Assembly (NCBI GenBank): GCA_017993715.1
Contig: JAGOME010000020.1
Location: forward strand, 1-57,211
DNA: 57,211 nucleotides
Direction of reading: 5' to 3'
Origin: Phycicoccus sp.
GTDB lineage: Bacteria > Actinomycetota > Actinomycetes > Actinomycetales > Dermatophilaceae
Part shown: positions 18,013-27,832 of the stretch, piece after piece
Numbering within the stretch: position 1 is the stretch's first letter
Layout of the letters: each line of letters begins with the position of its first letter
Position numbers and translations under genes: made by a program
The notes under the pieces: generated by a model
The model's input: the letters and a program-made list of their open reading frames with translations, nothing else
Database searches by the model: none
What the model was told of the DNA's origin: nothing

Positions 18013-18945
18013 TCAGTCGATCAGGGTCGGGATGACGTGCGCGCCGTGGACGGGGCCGTGGGCGCGTCGCACATCGGCGACGACTCCGCTGGCCGTCAGC
18101 GCCACCGCGAGGTCGATGCCGGACTCGTTGTCCGAGACCAGGAAAGCGATCGTCGGCCCGGAGCCGGAGACGACTCCAGCCAGCGCGCCGTATTCCAGGC
18201 CGCTGTCCAACACGTCACTGAGCTCGGGACGCAGGGAGAATGCCGCTCGCTGCAGATCGTTGGCGAGCTGGGGTGCCAGCGCATGCGCATTGCCCGAACG
18301 CAGGGCCGCCATGAGGTCCGGGTTGGGCCGCGGGTCTGCCACCACGGTGCCGGCACGCAGCCGGTCGCACTCGGCATAGACCGCAGGGGTCGATAGACCT
18401 TGCGCGCTCAGCGCAAAGACCCAGTGGAAGGTGCCCCGGGCCAGGACCGGGGCCAGCTGATCGCCACGCCCGCTGCCCATGGCCGTCCCGCCGGCAACGA
18501 GGAACGGGATGTCACTGCCGAGTTGGGCGGCGTACTCCTCCAGCTCGTCCTTGGAGCAGCCCAGCCCCCACAGGCGATCACAGGCGACCAGAGCCCCAGC
18601 CGCATCGGCCGACCCGCCAGCCATGCCCCCCGCAACCGGTATGCCCTTGTGGATGGTGATGGCGACTGGGTCGACCTCCGGGTAGTCCGCGGCGAGCAGC
18701 TGGGCCGCGCGCACCGCCAGATTGCTGCTGTCGGCCGGCACCCCGGCCGCGAGCGGACCGGTGACCTCACAAGACCAGTCGTCGTCGGCCTCAACCGTGA
18801 CGTCATCGTGGAGCGAGACGGCCTGGAAGACCGTGGACAGGTCGTGGAACCCGTCGGATTTCAGCGGTCCGACGCGCAGTTCGAGGTTGACCTTGGCGGG
18901 AACGCGCGCAGTCACCGGCATGGGACCGTCGTGGGCCGAGGTCAT
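18013..18945 (-). CDS. ispE: 4-diphosphocytidyl-2-C-methyl-D-erythritol kinase
   Basis: 310 aa, GHMP kinase fold. The start motif VPAKVNLELRVG, the ATP loop PVAGGMAGGSADAAGAL and the C-terminal GSGPTIAFL are all present. It phosphorylates CDP-methylerythritol in the non-mevalonate isoprenoid pathway. The neighbour upstream is rsmA, as in mycobacteria (rsmA-ispE). Confidence 0.95.
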   Translation of the reverse strand: MTSAHDGPMPVTARVPAKVNLELRVGPLKSDGFHDLSTVFQAVSLHDDVTVEADDDWSCEVTGPLAAGVPADSSNLAVRAAQLLAADYPEVDPVAITIHKGIPVAGGMAGGSADAAGALVACDRLWGLGCSKDELEEYAAQLGSDIPFLVAGGTAMGSGRGDQLAPVLARGTFHWVFALSAQGLSTPAVYAECDRLRAGTVVADPRPNPDLMAALRSGNAHALAPQLANDLQRAAFSLRPELSDVLDSGLEYGALAGVVSGSGPTIAFLVSDNESGIDLAVALTASGVVADVRRAHGPVHGAHVIPTLID

Positions 18946-18954
18946 GGCGACACC

Positions 18955-19884
18955 TTAGTCATGGACCCGCCCGGGCTCTTGGGCAGGATCACCAGCTGCC
19001 GCACCGTCCGCCTCAGGCAGGTCGTGGCGCGCCGCGGCCAGAGCGGCGAACTGCCCGACATCGAGCCGCTCGCCCCGTAGCCCCGGATCAATGCCCGCCG
19101 CCCGCAGGCAGGCCTCCGCGCGGGCGGCGCTGCCTGCCCAGCCAGCCAGGGCCGCGCGCAGTGTCTTGCGCCGTTGAGCGAACGCCGCGTCAATGCAGGC
19201 GAACACCTCCGCGCGGGTCGCCGTCGTCACCGGGGGGTCGCGTCGGGTCATGGCGACCAGCCCGGAGTCCACTCGGGGGGCCGGCCAGAAGACGGCACGT
19301 CCCACCGTCCCGACCAGCCGCACGTCGGCGTACCACGCGGCCTTGACACTCGGGACCCCATAGGCCTTGCTCCCCGGGCCGGCCGCCAACCGTTCGGCCA
19401 CCTCGAGTTGGACCATGACCAGGACCCGCCGGATGGTCGGGAATGCCGCGAGTAGCGTGAGGACGACCGGCACAGAGACGTTGTAGGGCAGGTTTGCCAC
19501 CAGGGCGGTGGGCGACGCGCCAGGAAGGTCCCGGATGGTCAGGGCATCGGCCTGAACCACGGTGAGCCGGTCCGCGAATGCCGGGGCGACGTCCTGGACC
19601 GTGCTGGCCAGAGCACCGGCGAGCACCGGATCGACCTCGACCGCGGTGACAGTGGCTGCGACGGGCAGGAGCGCCAGGGTCAGCGAGCCGAGGCCCGGGC
19701 CGACCTCGACGACGTGGTCCGCTGGACCGATGTCGGCGAGCCGGACGATCCGCGCCACGGTGTTGCCGTCGATCACGAAGTTCTGCCCCCACTGCTTCGT
19801 GGGTCGGATATCGAGCCGCTGCGCGAGCTCACGGATCGCAGCAGCGCCGAGCAGGGCGGGCGGGGGCGGATCAGGCAGCGTCAC
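18955..19884 (-). CDS. rsmA: 16S rRNA adenine dimethyltransferase (KsgA)
   Basis: 309 aa from the GTG at 19884, starting [13 protein letters not shown]; the frame stays open further upstream but that part crosses a 41-base palindrome. SAM motif [16 protein letters not shown] and catalytic motif [11 protein letters not shown] (NLPY) are intact. It dimethylates two adjacent adenines near the 3' end of 16S rRNA during 30S assembly. The stop lies 9 bp before the ispE start. Confidence 0.95.
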   Translation of the reverse strand: MTLPDPPPPALLGAAAIRELAQRLDIRPTKQWGQNFVIDGNTVARIVRLADIGPADHVVEVGPGLGSLTLALLPVAATVTAVEVDPVLAGALASTVQDVAPAFADRLTVVQADALTIRDLPGASPTALVANLPYNVSVPVVLTLLAAFPTIRRVLVMVQLEVAERLAAGPGSKAYGVPSVKAAWYADVRLVGTVGRAVFWPAPRVDSGLVAMTRRDPPVTTATRAEVFACIDAAFAQRRKTLRAALAGWAGSAARAEACLRAAGIDPGLRGERLDVGQFAALAAARHDLPEADGAAAGDPAQEPGRVHD

Positions 19885-19909
19885 GCAGGCCACCCTAGGG
19901 GCCGACGTG

Positions 19910-19950
19910 CCAAGCGGCCCCGCAGCATCTGATGCTGCGGGGCCGCTTGG
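19910..19950 (-). terminator. 41-base near-perfect palindrome (hairpin) between rpf and rsmA
   Basis: Arms of 20 bases (left starting CCAAGCGGCCCCGCAG, right ending CTGCGGGGCCGCTTGG) meet around a single central T. The GC-rich 20-bp stem would stop transcription from rpf before rsmA. There is no T-run, as is usual in actinobacteria. Confidence 0.75.
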
Positions 19951-19959
19951 GTGCCAGCT

Positions 19960-19981
19960 CACGGCATTCGAGAATGCCGTG
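19960..19981 (-). terminator. Second hairpin built from facing GAATGCCG words
   Basis: CACGGCATTC and GAATGCCGTG face each other across GA, a 10-bp palindrome only 11 bp after the rpf stop and 10 bp before the larger palindrome. The two octamers are the over-represented word of this window in convergent orientation. Together with 19910-19950 it makes a tandem terminator-like structure for rpf. Confidence 0.55.
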
Positions 19982-19992
19982 GGGCGCGTGGG

Positions 19993-21405
<1,413 letters not shown>

Positions 21406-21492
21406 TCAGTTGCTCGCAGGCGCCGAGCCCTCCTGCGTGGCAGACGCCTCGGGAGGCAGCAGTGTGTAGCCGGTCCAGGGCACTGCTCCAGG

Positions 21493-21582
21493 GGACATCT
21501 CCGCACGCGCGCGGTCCTCATTCACCGCCGGCGCGGGCGGCCCACCAGTAGGCGGACATCTCCGCACGCCTGCGGTCCTCAT
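21493..21582. repeat. Two direct copies of a ~29-base repeat, 61 bp apart
   Basis: GGACATCTCCGCACGC followed by a two-base difference and GCGGTCCTCAT occurs at 21493-21521 and 21554-21582. Each copy has GGAC/GTCC at its ends, so each could fold. The function is unknown; paired operator-like sites or a duplicated mobile remnant are possible. Confidence 0.55.
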
Positions 21583-21700
21583 ACGGTTGGAGAATGCCGC
21601 GCAGCTCCTCCGAGTGTCTTTTCGACCTCATCTACGTTGAGCCACAACGTTGTTCGGATCATGGCGCCAGGAGTTTCGCCGACGAGGCGGGTGGCAGCGT

Positions 21701-21841
21701 GGAGAGTCGGACAGTTGGCCCACTCTCCGGCGCCCCAGGCTGACACGCCCCGGAGAGTCGGACTGTTGGCCCACTCTCCGGCGCCCCAGACTGACACGCC
21801 CCGGAGAGTCGGATAGTTGGCCCACTCTCCGGCGCCCCAAC
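21701..21841. repeat. 51-bp tandem repeat, about 2.8 units, each with a stem-loop
   Basis: Units start at 21701, 21752 and 21803, exactly 51 bp apart. Each begins GGAGAGTCGGA, has a variable CA/CT/TA, then GTTGGCCCACTCTCCGGCG, giving GGAGAGT/ACTCTCC arms. The variant of the AGTCGG family seen here (with GTTGGCCCAC) also occurs inverted at 24835-24863. Unit differences are concentrated in the loop, as expected if the stem is maintained. Confidence 0.85.
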
Positions 21842-22060
21842 CTCGCCCGCCGCTACGCGACCTTTACCCCACCAGCAGTAGCGTCAGCAGGCAACGCCAA
21901 CCCGATCCATGGCACAGCCAGTCGCTGATCGGCGGATACGCGGGCATAACTGTGGGCCCCCGCGAGCCGGCGGCGTCGCTGCCGGGATCGGCGTGCTGGT
22001 CGTCGTGGCCATGGGAGCCGTCGTGATCCGCCGGGCGCCTGGCGTCCAGGGCAGATCCAC

Positions 22061-22906
22061 TCACCAGGGGCCGTAGATCCGCTCGCTGGTCGCGCTCGTG
22101 ACGGTGCAGAGCTCCGGCACGGAGACACTGAGGACGGCGGCCATCATCCGCACCGTCCACGGCATCAGCGCGGGAGCGTTAGTCGCTCCCCGCCACGGGT
22201 GCGGTGTGAGATAGGGCGCGTCCGTCTCGACCAGGATCCGCTCGAGCGGCGTCACCGCGAGGGCATCGCGCAGCGGCTGGGCGCTCTTGAACGTCACGGT
22301 CCCCGCGAACGACAGGTAATAGCCGCGTTCGACTGCAGCTCTGGCAAAGCGCACGTCACCGGAGAAGCAATGCAGGACAACGGCTTCCGGTGCGCCCTCG
22401 GAGTCCAGCACCCGGAGCACCTCATCGTGGGCATCGCGGTCGTGTACCTGCAGGACTTTGCCGGTGCGCTTGGCCAGGTCGATGTGCCGCCGGAACGACT
22501 CCTCCTGGGCGCCGCGCCCGTCCTCGCCGGTCCTGAAGTAGTCAAGCCCGGTCTCCCCGACGACGCGGATCCTCGGATGGGCTGTGAGCGCTTCGATCTC
22601 CTCGAATGCCGCCTCAAGCCGCCCCTGTTCGGCCAGTCGCGGGGCTTCGTTGGGGTGCAAGGCAACCCCGCCCAGGATTGACGCGTGAGCATCCACGAGG
22701 TCAACGGTGAGGCGAGCAGCCGGGAGGTCGCAGCCGATCTGGACGAGGCGGTCGACGCCGACCGAACGGGCGGCCACCAAGGTCGCTGCCACGTCGATCG
22801 GCTCCCCATCTCGACTGATGTCGAGATGGGTGTGGTTGTCCACGACGGCGATCGGCAGCCGATCGGGGAGCTCGGGCTCCCCTCGACGACTGGCAGCGGG
22901 CGGCAT
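22061..22906 (-). CDS. tatD: TatD-family metal-dependent hydrolase
   Basis: 281 aa, TIM-barrel DNase/amidohydrolase. Metal-binding motifs are DNHTHLD near the N-terminus, GETGLDYFR, VHDRDAHDEV, HCFSGD and the final ETDAPYLTPH. TatD proteins have 3'-5' exonuclease activity on DNA and may help DNA repair or turnover. It follows metG by 11 bp on the same strand, as in mycobacteria, so the two are probably co-transcribed. Confidence 0.93.
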   Translation of the reverse strand: MPPAASRRGEPELPDRLPIAVVDNHTHLDISRDGEPIDVAATLVAARSVGVDRLVQIGCDLPAARLTVDLVDAHASILGGVALHPNEAPRLAEQGRLEAAFEEIEALTAHPRIRVVGETGLDYFRTGEDGRGAQEESFRRHIDLAKRTGKVLQVHDRDAHDEVLRVLDSEGAPEAVVLHCFSGDVRFARAAVERGYYLSFAGTVTFKSAQPLRDALAVTPLERILVETDAPYLTPHPWRGATNAPALMPWTVRMMAAVLSVSVPELCTVTSATSERIYGPW

Positions 22907-22917
22907 TCGGCGTCCTT

Positions 22918-24708
22918 TCAGCCCTCGTTCTGGCCAAGCTCCTCGGCGATGATTGCTTCATCGAGCTTGACGAAGACCGGGACCGGTTTGTCGATGGGGG
23001 TGCCGACGACGACGGGCCGCGTGGCCCAGGGCGGGGTGTCGGAGTACTCGCCGGTGATGACCGGATAGCTGCCGTCCACATCGAGGTCGGGCACCTCGCG
23101 CACCTGCGGCATGGGGACGAACTGCCCCTCACCACCCAGGACGAGGTGGACGCGGTTGGCGGCGTGCGGCAGGAACGGCGCGAGGATCGTGTTGAGGTCG
23201 CTGACGCATTGGGCCAGCGTGTGCAGGATCGTCGCGAGGCGCTCGCGCTGGTCGTCACCCTTGAGCTTGAAGGGCTCGGTCCGTGAGATGTAGGCGTTGA
23301 CCTCGCTGACCGCCCGCATGGCCTCGGCGATCCCGGCCCGCAGACGCTGGCGGGCGAGCAAGTCTCCGACGGTGTCGAATGCCGTCGCGACAGCGGCAAG
23401 AACCTCTTCGTCGACGGGCTCGAGGGTTGCAGGAGAGGGGATTTCGCCGAAGTTCTTGTGGATCATCGTGGCCGTGCGGTTGACCAGGTTGCCCCAGCCG
23501 GCGACGAGCTCGGAGTTGTTGCGCTGGACGAACTCGCGCCAGGTGAAGGCCGTGTCGTTGCTCTCCGGTCCGGCAGCGCAGATGAAGTAGCGCAACGGGT
23601 CGGGGCCATAGTTCTCCAGCATGTGGCGGACGTAGATGACCCGGCCACGGCTGGAGGAGAACTGCTCGTCACCCAGCGTGAGGTACTCGCTGGAGACGAC
23701 TTCGGTCGGCAGGTCCAGGACTCCGAACGGTCCAGGCTCGCCACCCTTGTCGCCGCGACCGGCGTAGCCAAGCAGCTCGGCCGGCCAGATCTGCGAGTGG
23801 AAGGTGATGTTGTCCTTGCCCATGAAGTAGTAGGACAGGGCCTCGGGGTCGTTCCACCACTCGCGCCAGCGCTCGGGGTCACCCTGGCGGCGGGCCCACT
23901 CGATCGACGCGCTGAGGTAGCCGATGACCGCGTCGAACCACACATAGAGACGCTTGTTGGGGTTGTCGATCCAGCCGTCGAGCGGCACCGGGATGCCCCA
24001 GTCGATGTCGCGGGTCATCGCGCGGGGGCGGATGTCGTCGAGGATGTTGAGGCTGAACTTGATGACGTTGGGGCGCCAGGTGCCACTGGCCTCGCGCTCC
24101 TCGAGCCACTCGCGCAGGGCGTCGGCGAGGGCGGGCAGGTCGAGGAAGAAGTGCTGGGTCTCGCCAAACGTCGGCGTCTCCCCGTTGATCTTGCTGCGCG
24201 GGTTGATCAGGTCGCTCGGCTCGAGCTGGTTGCCGCAGTTGTCGCACTGGTCGCCGCGCGCCTCCGCGTACCCGCAGATCGGACAGGTGCCCTCGATGTA
24301 GCGGTCGGGCAGGGTGCGCCCGGTCGAGGGGCTGAGGGCGACGTGCTGGGTCTGCTCGATCATGTAGCCGTTGGCGTAGTTGCCGCGGAACAGCTCCTGG
24401 GCGACGGCATAGTGGTTAGCCGTCGTCGTGCGGGTGTACAGGTCGTAGGCGCAGCCGAGGTCCGCGAGCTCGTGGGCGATGATCGCGTGGTTCTTGTCGG
24501 CGAACTCCTGGGCGGTCACGCCCTCCTTGTCGGCGGCGACGAGGATCGGCGTCCCGTGCTCGTCGGAGCCGCTGACCATGAGTACGTCGTGCCCGGCCAT
24601 CCGCATGTACCGGCTGAACACATCCGAGGGCACCCCGAACCCGGCGACGTGGCCGATGTGACGGGGGCCGTTGGCGTAGGGCCAGGCGACAGCGGAGAGG
24701 ACCTTCAT
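22918..24708 (-). CDS. metG: Methionyl-tRNA synthetase
   Basis: 596 aa starting [20 protein letters not shown], which contains the HIGH signature directly (PRHIGHVAG). A four-cysteine zinc knuckle [18 protein letters not shown] is in the connective domain. The second ATP motif is FSSSRG in place of KMSKS, as in other long-form actinobacterial/archaeal-type enzymes. A C-terminal anticodon-binding helical domain follows. It charges initiator and elongator tRNA-Met. The frame is open upstream, but the MKVL start is where family proteins begin. Confidence 0.96.
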   Translation of the reverse strand: MKVLSAVAWPYANGPRHIGHVAGFGVPSDVFSRYMRMAGHDVLMVSGSDEHGTPILVAADKEGVTAQEFADKNHAIIAHELADLGCAYDLYTRTTTANHYAVAQELFRGNYANGYMIEQTQHVALSPSTGRTLPDRYIEGTCPICGYAEARGDQCDNCGNQLEPSDLINPRSKINGETPTFGETQHFFLDLPALADALREWLEEREASGTWRPNVIKFSLNILDDIRPRAMTRDIDWGIPVPLDGWIDNPNKRLYVWFDAVIGYLSASIEWARRQGDPERWREWWNDPEALSYYFMGKDNITFHSQIWPAELLGYAGRGDKGGEPGPFGVLDLPTEVVSSEYLTLGDEQFSSSRGRVIYVRHMLENYGPDPLRYFICAAGPESNDTAFTWREFVQRNNSELVAGWGNLVNRTATMIHKNFGEIPSPATLEPVDEEVLAAVATAFDTVGDLLARQRLRAGIAEAMRAVSEVNAYISRTEPFKLKGDDQRERLATILHTLAQCVSDLNTILAPFLPHAANRVHLVLGGEGQFVPMPQVREVPDLDVDGSYPVITGEYSDTPPWATRPVVVGTPIDKPVPVFVKLDEAIIAEELGQNEG

Positions 24709-24756
24709 GGGGCCAAATCCTAGGGCCGTCGCCCGGCCGCCTCGCCGGCGCCACCC

Positions 24757-24863
24757 GAATGCCGCCGCGAGCGCACGGCATTCCGCAAAGTCGGCCACCC
24801 GTCCCCCTCTCCGGCCCACCCGCCCATCCCAAATCGGAAAGTGGGCCAACCGTCCGACTTTGC
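24757..24863. repeat. GAATGCCG inverted pair plus two opposed AGTCGG repeats
   Basis: Upstream of metG, GAATGCCG (24757-24764) faces CGGCATTC (24776-24783) across 11 bases. Next to it are two AGTCGG-family elements, 24785-24813 (GCAAAGTCGGCCACCCG, ending CTCTCCGG) and 24835-24863 in the opposite orientation (reverse complement GGCAAAGTCGGACGGTTGG). The region has no gene, and the two repeat types lie within 2 bases of each other. Confidence 0.7.
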
Positions 24864-25081
24864 CCGCGGGTGGTCCGAGCGCCCTCGCGACGGAGCCTGT
24901 GGATATCTCTGAGGCCGAATGGCCGCGGCGCGGCAGCATCGATCCATGACCCGGCGAACAATGAATAACCGCACCCTTCAACCCCCGCCTCCCCTTCACC
25001 CGCAAGCAGGCCCTGGCCAACGGGATCTCCCGCAGGGAACTCGAGGGCCCGGCCTATCGCCCGATCTTTTGGGGTGTCTCG

Positions 25082-25885
25082 GTGTCAGCGGACGTGCCGG
25101 ACACCGACACCATTCGTTGGCTGACGGCGCTGCTGCTCTGCCCCTCGGGTGCCACGCTCAGCCACCACTCGGCTGCCACCCTGTTCGGTGGCATCGTGCC
25201 CGACGACGGAGTGCACGTCAGCGTGAGGGGGCCTTCGCGCCCGAAGGTTGCGGGGATCACGGCTCACCGTCGCCGAGGTCCGGTCGCGACGACCCGGCAC
25301 CGCGACGTCCCAACCACGAGTGCCGCCCAGACCTTCCTTGACCTTGCCCGTGCCCTGGACCTGCCAGACCTAGTCGTCCTCGGAGACAGCCTGGTCAAGG
25401 CCGCCGCTCTCAGTCCCGAGGCTCTGATCCAGGCGACGGCCCACGCACCCCGAGGACGGGCAGCCCGAGCCGCCCGGCTGATCCGCGCGGGCGTCGAATC
25501 TCCCATGGAGAGCCGACTTCGAGTGCTCCTCGTCCTCGCGGGGCTGCCGGAGCCGACGGTCCAGCACTCCGTCCGCGACGCAAGCGGACGCGAACGCTTT
25601 CGCCTGGACCTCGCATATCCGGACGCCAAGATCGCGATCGAGTACGACGGGCGGCACCACATCGAGCGGGAGGATCAATGGACTGCTGACCTCTCACGGC
25701 GCGAGGAGCTCGAAGCCGAAGGATGGCGCGTCATCGTGGTCACGGGGTCGGACTACTACAAGGCTCCCGACCAGGTCGCGAGCCGAGTGTGGGAGGCACT
25801 GCGAGCGCGGGGTGTCCCCGCACGGGCACCCCGGGGTCAACACAGCATCCTCAGCGGGTCGGCCACTGCACGCCGCTCTGCCTGA
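25082..25885 (+). CDS. DUF559/Vsr-like endonuclease-domain protein, start missing or frameshifted
   Basis: 267 aa from the GTG at 25082. The C-terminal half carries the DUF559 PD-(D/E)xK-like core: RFRLDLAYPDAKIAIEYDG then HHIEREDQW and a final GWRVIVVTGSDYY. The N-terminal winged-helix-like part clearly begins upstream in the same frame ([16 protein letters not shown] from 24995), where these proteins normally start. No ATG, GTG or TTG lies between there and the stop at 24962-24964. An ATG at 24961 is in another frame, with C-runs between, so an indel or sequencing error, or a pseudogene, is likely. Function unknown. Confidence 0.65.
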   Translation: MSADVPDTDTIRWLTALLLCPSGATLSHHSAATLFGGIVPDDGVHVSVRGPSRPKVAGITAHRRRGPVATTRHRDVPTTSAAQTFLDLARALDLPDLVVLGDSLVKAAALSPEALIQATAHAPRGRAARAARLIRAGVESPMESRLRVLLVLAGLPEPTVQHSVRDASGRERFRLDLAYPDAKIAIEYDGRHHIEREDQWTADLSRREELEAEGWRVIVVTGSDYYKAPDQVASRVWEALRARGVPARAPRGQHSILSGSATARRSA

Positions 25886-25941
25886 CCAGACCCCCCACCC
25901 GTCCTGGCCGAGTTGTCCGAGCTGCGCCCGCCACGAGTCGT

Positions 25942-26019
25942 GCCAAGTCGGCCATGTGGCCGAGTTTCCGGCGCCTCGGGGGTCACGGGATCGGGAAGTC
26001 GGACGACTGTCCGACTCTG
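25942..26019. repeat. Two diverged AGTCGG intergenic repeats
   Basis: 25942-25972 (CCAAGTCGGCCATGTGGCCG, then AGTTTCCGGCG) and 25993-26019 (GGGAAGTCGGACGACTG, then TCCGACTCTG) lie between the DUF559 gene and the DUF4126 gene. They are the most diverged members of the family in this window. The remainder of the 224-bp gap shows nothing else recognisable except a TTGACA at 26059. Confidence 0.55.
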
Positions 26020-26109
26020 CTCGGGGCGGGCCGGGGATTACGCTGCCCCTCACCATCGTTGACACCTGGCTCGGCTGCGTGGGCGGCCGCTCGACACAAG
26101 AAGGTCACC

Positions 26110-26697
26110 GTGATCGCTGCCCTGACCGGGATGGGCTTATCGGCCGCTGCCGGGTTCAACGCCTACATCCCGTTCCTCATCGTGGCGCTCATCGCGCGCT
26201 TCACGGACGTCATCACCCTCCCCGCCTCCTACGCGTGGATCGAGAGCTGGTGGGCGATCGGCATTGCCGCGGCACTCCTCCTGGCCGAGGTTGTCCTGGA
26301 CAAGATCCCCGCCGTGGACACCGTCAACGACACCATCCAGACCTTCGTCCGGCCTGCGATGGGAGGGCTGATCTTCGCGGCCACCCAGGCCGCGAGCGCC
26401 ATCGACGAGTCGACGTGGATGAAGGAGAACCCCTGGGTCGGCATCGTCCTCGGCATCGTCGTGTCGGGGCTGATCCACTCCGGGAAGATGGCGGCCCGAC
26501 CGGTCCTGAATGCCGGGACGGCCGGCGTTGCGGCACCCGTCGTCTCCACGGTCGAGGACGGGTTCTCGATCGGGCTCAGTCTGGTAGCGATCTTCCTGCC
26601 GATCCTCGTGGTGCTCGCGCTCGCCCTGATCGCGTGGCTCATCGCGAGCCTGTGGCGCCGGGCCCGTCGACGGCGACGAGACTCGGCCTACGCCTGA
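26110..26697 (+). CDS. DUF4126 membrane protein
   Basis: 195 aa from the GTG at 26110, preceded by AAGAAGG. Starts VIAALTGMGLSAAAGFNAYIP, a hallmark of DUF4126: an N-terminal helix, then four to five transmembrane segments. A polar loop PAVDTVNDTIQTFVRP is conserved in the family. The C-terminus is strongly basic (RRARRRRRDS), cytoplasmic by the positive-inside rule. Function unknown. It runs convergently towards the TetR gene. Confidence 0.75.
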   Translation: MIAALTGMGLSAAAGFNAYIPFLIVALIARFTDVITLPASYAWIESWWAIGIAAALLLAEVVLDKIPAVDTVNDTIQTFVRPAMGGLIFAATQAASAIDESTWMKENPWVGIVLGIVVSGLIHSGKMAARPVLNAGTAGVAAPVVSTVEDGFSIGLSLVAIFLPILVVLALALIAWLIASLWRRARRRRRDSAYA

Positions 26698-26738
26698 ACA
26701 CACCCAGTCCTGAACCGGCCGTCACCCGCTCCAGAGGC

Positions 26739-27437
26739 TCAGGCCTGAAGCAGGTCCAGCAGTTGTCGTGAGGATCGCTCGACATAGGCCGCGCGCGCCT
26801 GGGTCGGGTGCCAGAGGGACGTCGCCAGGACGCCTTGGAATGCCGCCACGGTCGTCTCGGCGCGATCAGTCGCCTTGACTGGGTCGACCGTGGACCCGAT
26901 GCTCGCGACGATATCGATGAGTGCGCGCCGCCACGGGGTGAGGATGTCGAGGAGCTCCGGGGTGCGGGCGGCCTCGAGCACCAGCTCGCTCTGAGCGCTG
27001 ACGAGGTCCTGACGCCGGGCCAGCGCGAGCAGCGCGGTGACGACCTCGTCGGCGCAGGCCCTGGCCAGCTCGTCATCGGCCATCTCGGGCAGCGCGGCGA
27101 CCCGAGCGCCCAGGACTTCGATCCCGGCGAGGAGCTCCTGGGCCACGTGGGACGTCAGCGCCGAGAGGAGGGCCAGGCGCGTCCGGTAATACGTACTCGT
27201 CGATCCTTGCGGCACTCCCGCTTGGGCGTCCACCGCTCGATGGGTCAGGCCCCGCAGACCCGTCTGCGCCAAGACCTGCACAGCGGCGTCCAAGAGGTCG
27301 CGGCGGCGGCCGGTCGTGGGGGCGGTGTCGCCGGGCCCGGCCGCCACCGATATCTCGGCGTGTCGCTCATGAGACAGACCCGACCCCCGCCCTCGGGGGA
27401 TCTTGGGAGTGGACGGAGACGGCGACACAACAGCCAT
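26739..27437 (-). CDS. TetR-family transcriptional regulator
   Basis: 232 aa from ATG 27437, preceded by GGGAGAGAG. The N-terminal HTH is about residues 45-95: RRDLLDAAVQVLAQTGLRG, then LTHRAVDAQAGVPQGSTSTYY, the TetR recognition helix. The C-terminal ligand domain is not diagnostic. It is divergent from a 63-aa membrane protein; the intervening 111 bp contain two matching palindromes, so autoregulation and control of the neighbour are likely. Confidence 0.9.
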   Translation of the reverse strand: MAVVSPSPSTPKIPRGRGSGLSHERHAEISVAAGPGDTAPTTGRRRDLLDAAVQVLAQTGLRGLTHRAVDAQAGVPQGSTSTYYRTRLALLSALTSHVAQELLAGIEVLGARVAALPEMADDELARACADEVVTALLALARRQDLVSAQSELVLEAARTPELLDILTPWRRALIDIVASIGSTVDPVKATDRAETTVAAFQGVLATSLWHPTQARAAYVERSSRQLLDLLQA

Positions 27438-27493
27438 TCTCTCTCCCTTCGGGAGGACCTGAGCCCCGCAGACGTGACGACTTGCCTGGCCCT

Positions 27494-27537
27494 CACTACA
27501 GATGTAGTGTCGGGCGCAACACCTACTACACCTGTAG
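27494..27537. promoter_or_regulatory. Two CTACA-NN-TGTAG operator palindromes
   Basis: CACTACA-GA-TGTAGTG (27494-27509) and CTACA-CC-TGTAG (27526-27537) share the core CTACANNTGTAG and are 30 bp apart centre to centre, three helical turns. They sit between the TetR gene and the divergent small membrane gene, 11 bp before the start of the latter. This is the arrangement expected for cooperative TetR dimers repressing both promoters. Confidence 0.75.
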
Positions 27538-27548
27538 AAAGAACTGTC

Positions 27549-27740
27549 ATGGGACCGCTCACCCAACTCGACACCGTCATTACCTACCTCACCTCCGTCT
27601 TGGCCGTGGGCACTCTGGTCTTGGCCGTCGCCGGCCTGCTCCTGCTTGTGCCCGTCCTCGTCGGCCACCACCGCGCCCGCGTGGCTCGCCACGAATCAGT
27701 CCTGACCTACTGGCGCCACGCCGCGGCTCCCGTTCACTGA
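27549..27740 (+). CDS. Small single-span membrane protein (63 aa)
   Basis: MGPLTQLDTVITYLTSV begins a protein with one long hydrophobic segment (about residues 15-39, ending LLLVPVLVGHHRARVARH) and a basic cytoplasmic tail. No family is recognised. Its start lies just downstream of the second TetR operator, so it is probably the regulated target. It may be a small accessory subunit or a transporter fragment. The next gene begins 92 bp further on. Confidence 0.6.
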   Translation: MGPLTQLDTVITYLTSVLAVGTLVLAVAGLLLLVPVLVGHHRARVARHESVLTYWRHAAAPVH

Positions 27741-27832
27741 CCGGCGCGCTTGGTTCGCCGCATGACCTCGCGGCACCGACCCCACCGGCCCCGTCGCGTC
27801 CCGGCGGCCTTGCGGACGTAGGCTGCGGAGCC

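Noticed and set aside
21406-21584. 58-aa minus-strand ORF across the direct repeats
   Set aside because: Codon pattern unlike neighbours and it consists largely of the repeated sequence.
21701-21841. CRISPR-like array
   Set aside because: The 51-bp units are contiguous with no unique spacers, and no cas genes are near; the motif is a tandem stem-loop repeat.
21909-22076. 55-aa plus-strand membrane-like ORF
   Set aside because: One hydrophobic stretch but no ribosome site, and it overlaps the tatD end; coding potential not convincing.
26059-26100. Promoter with TTGACA upstream of DUF4126
   Set aside because: No acceptable -10 element at 16-19 bp; the box alone is weak evidence in this region.
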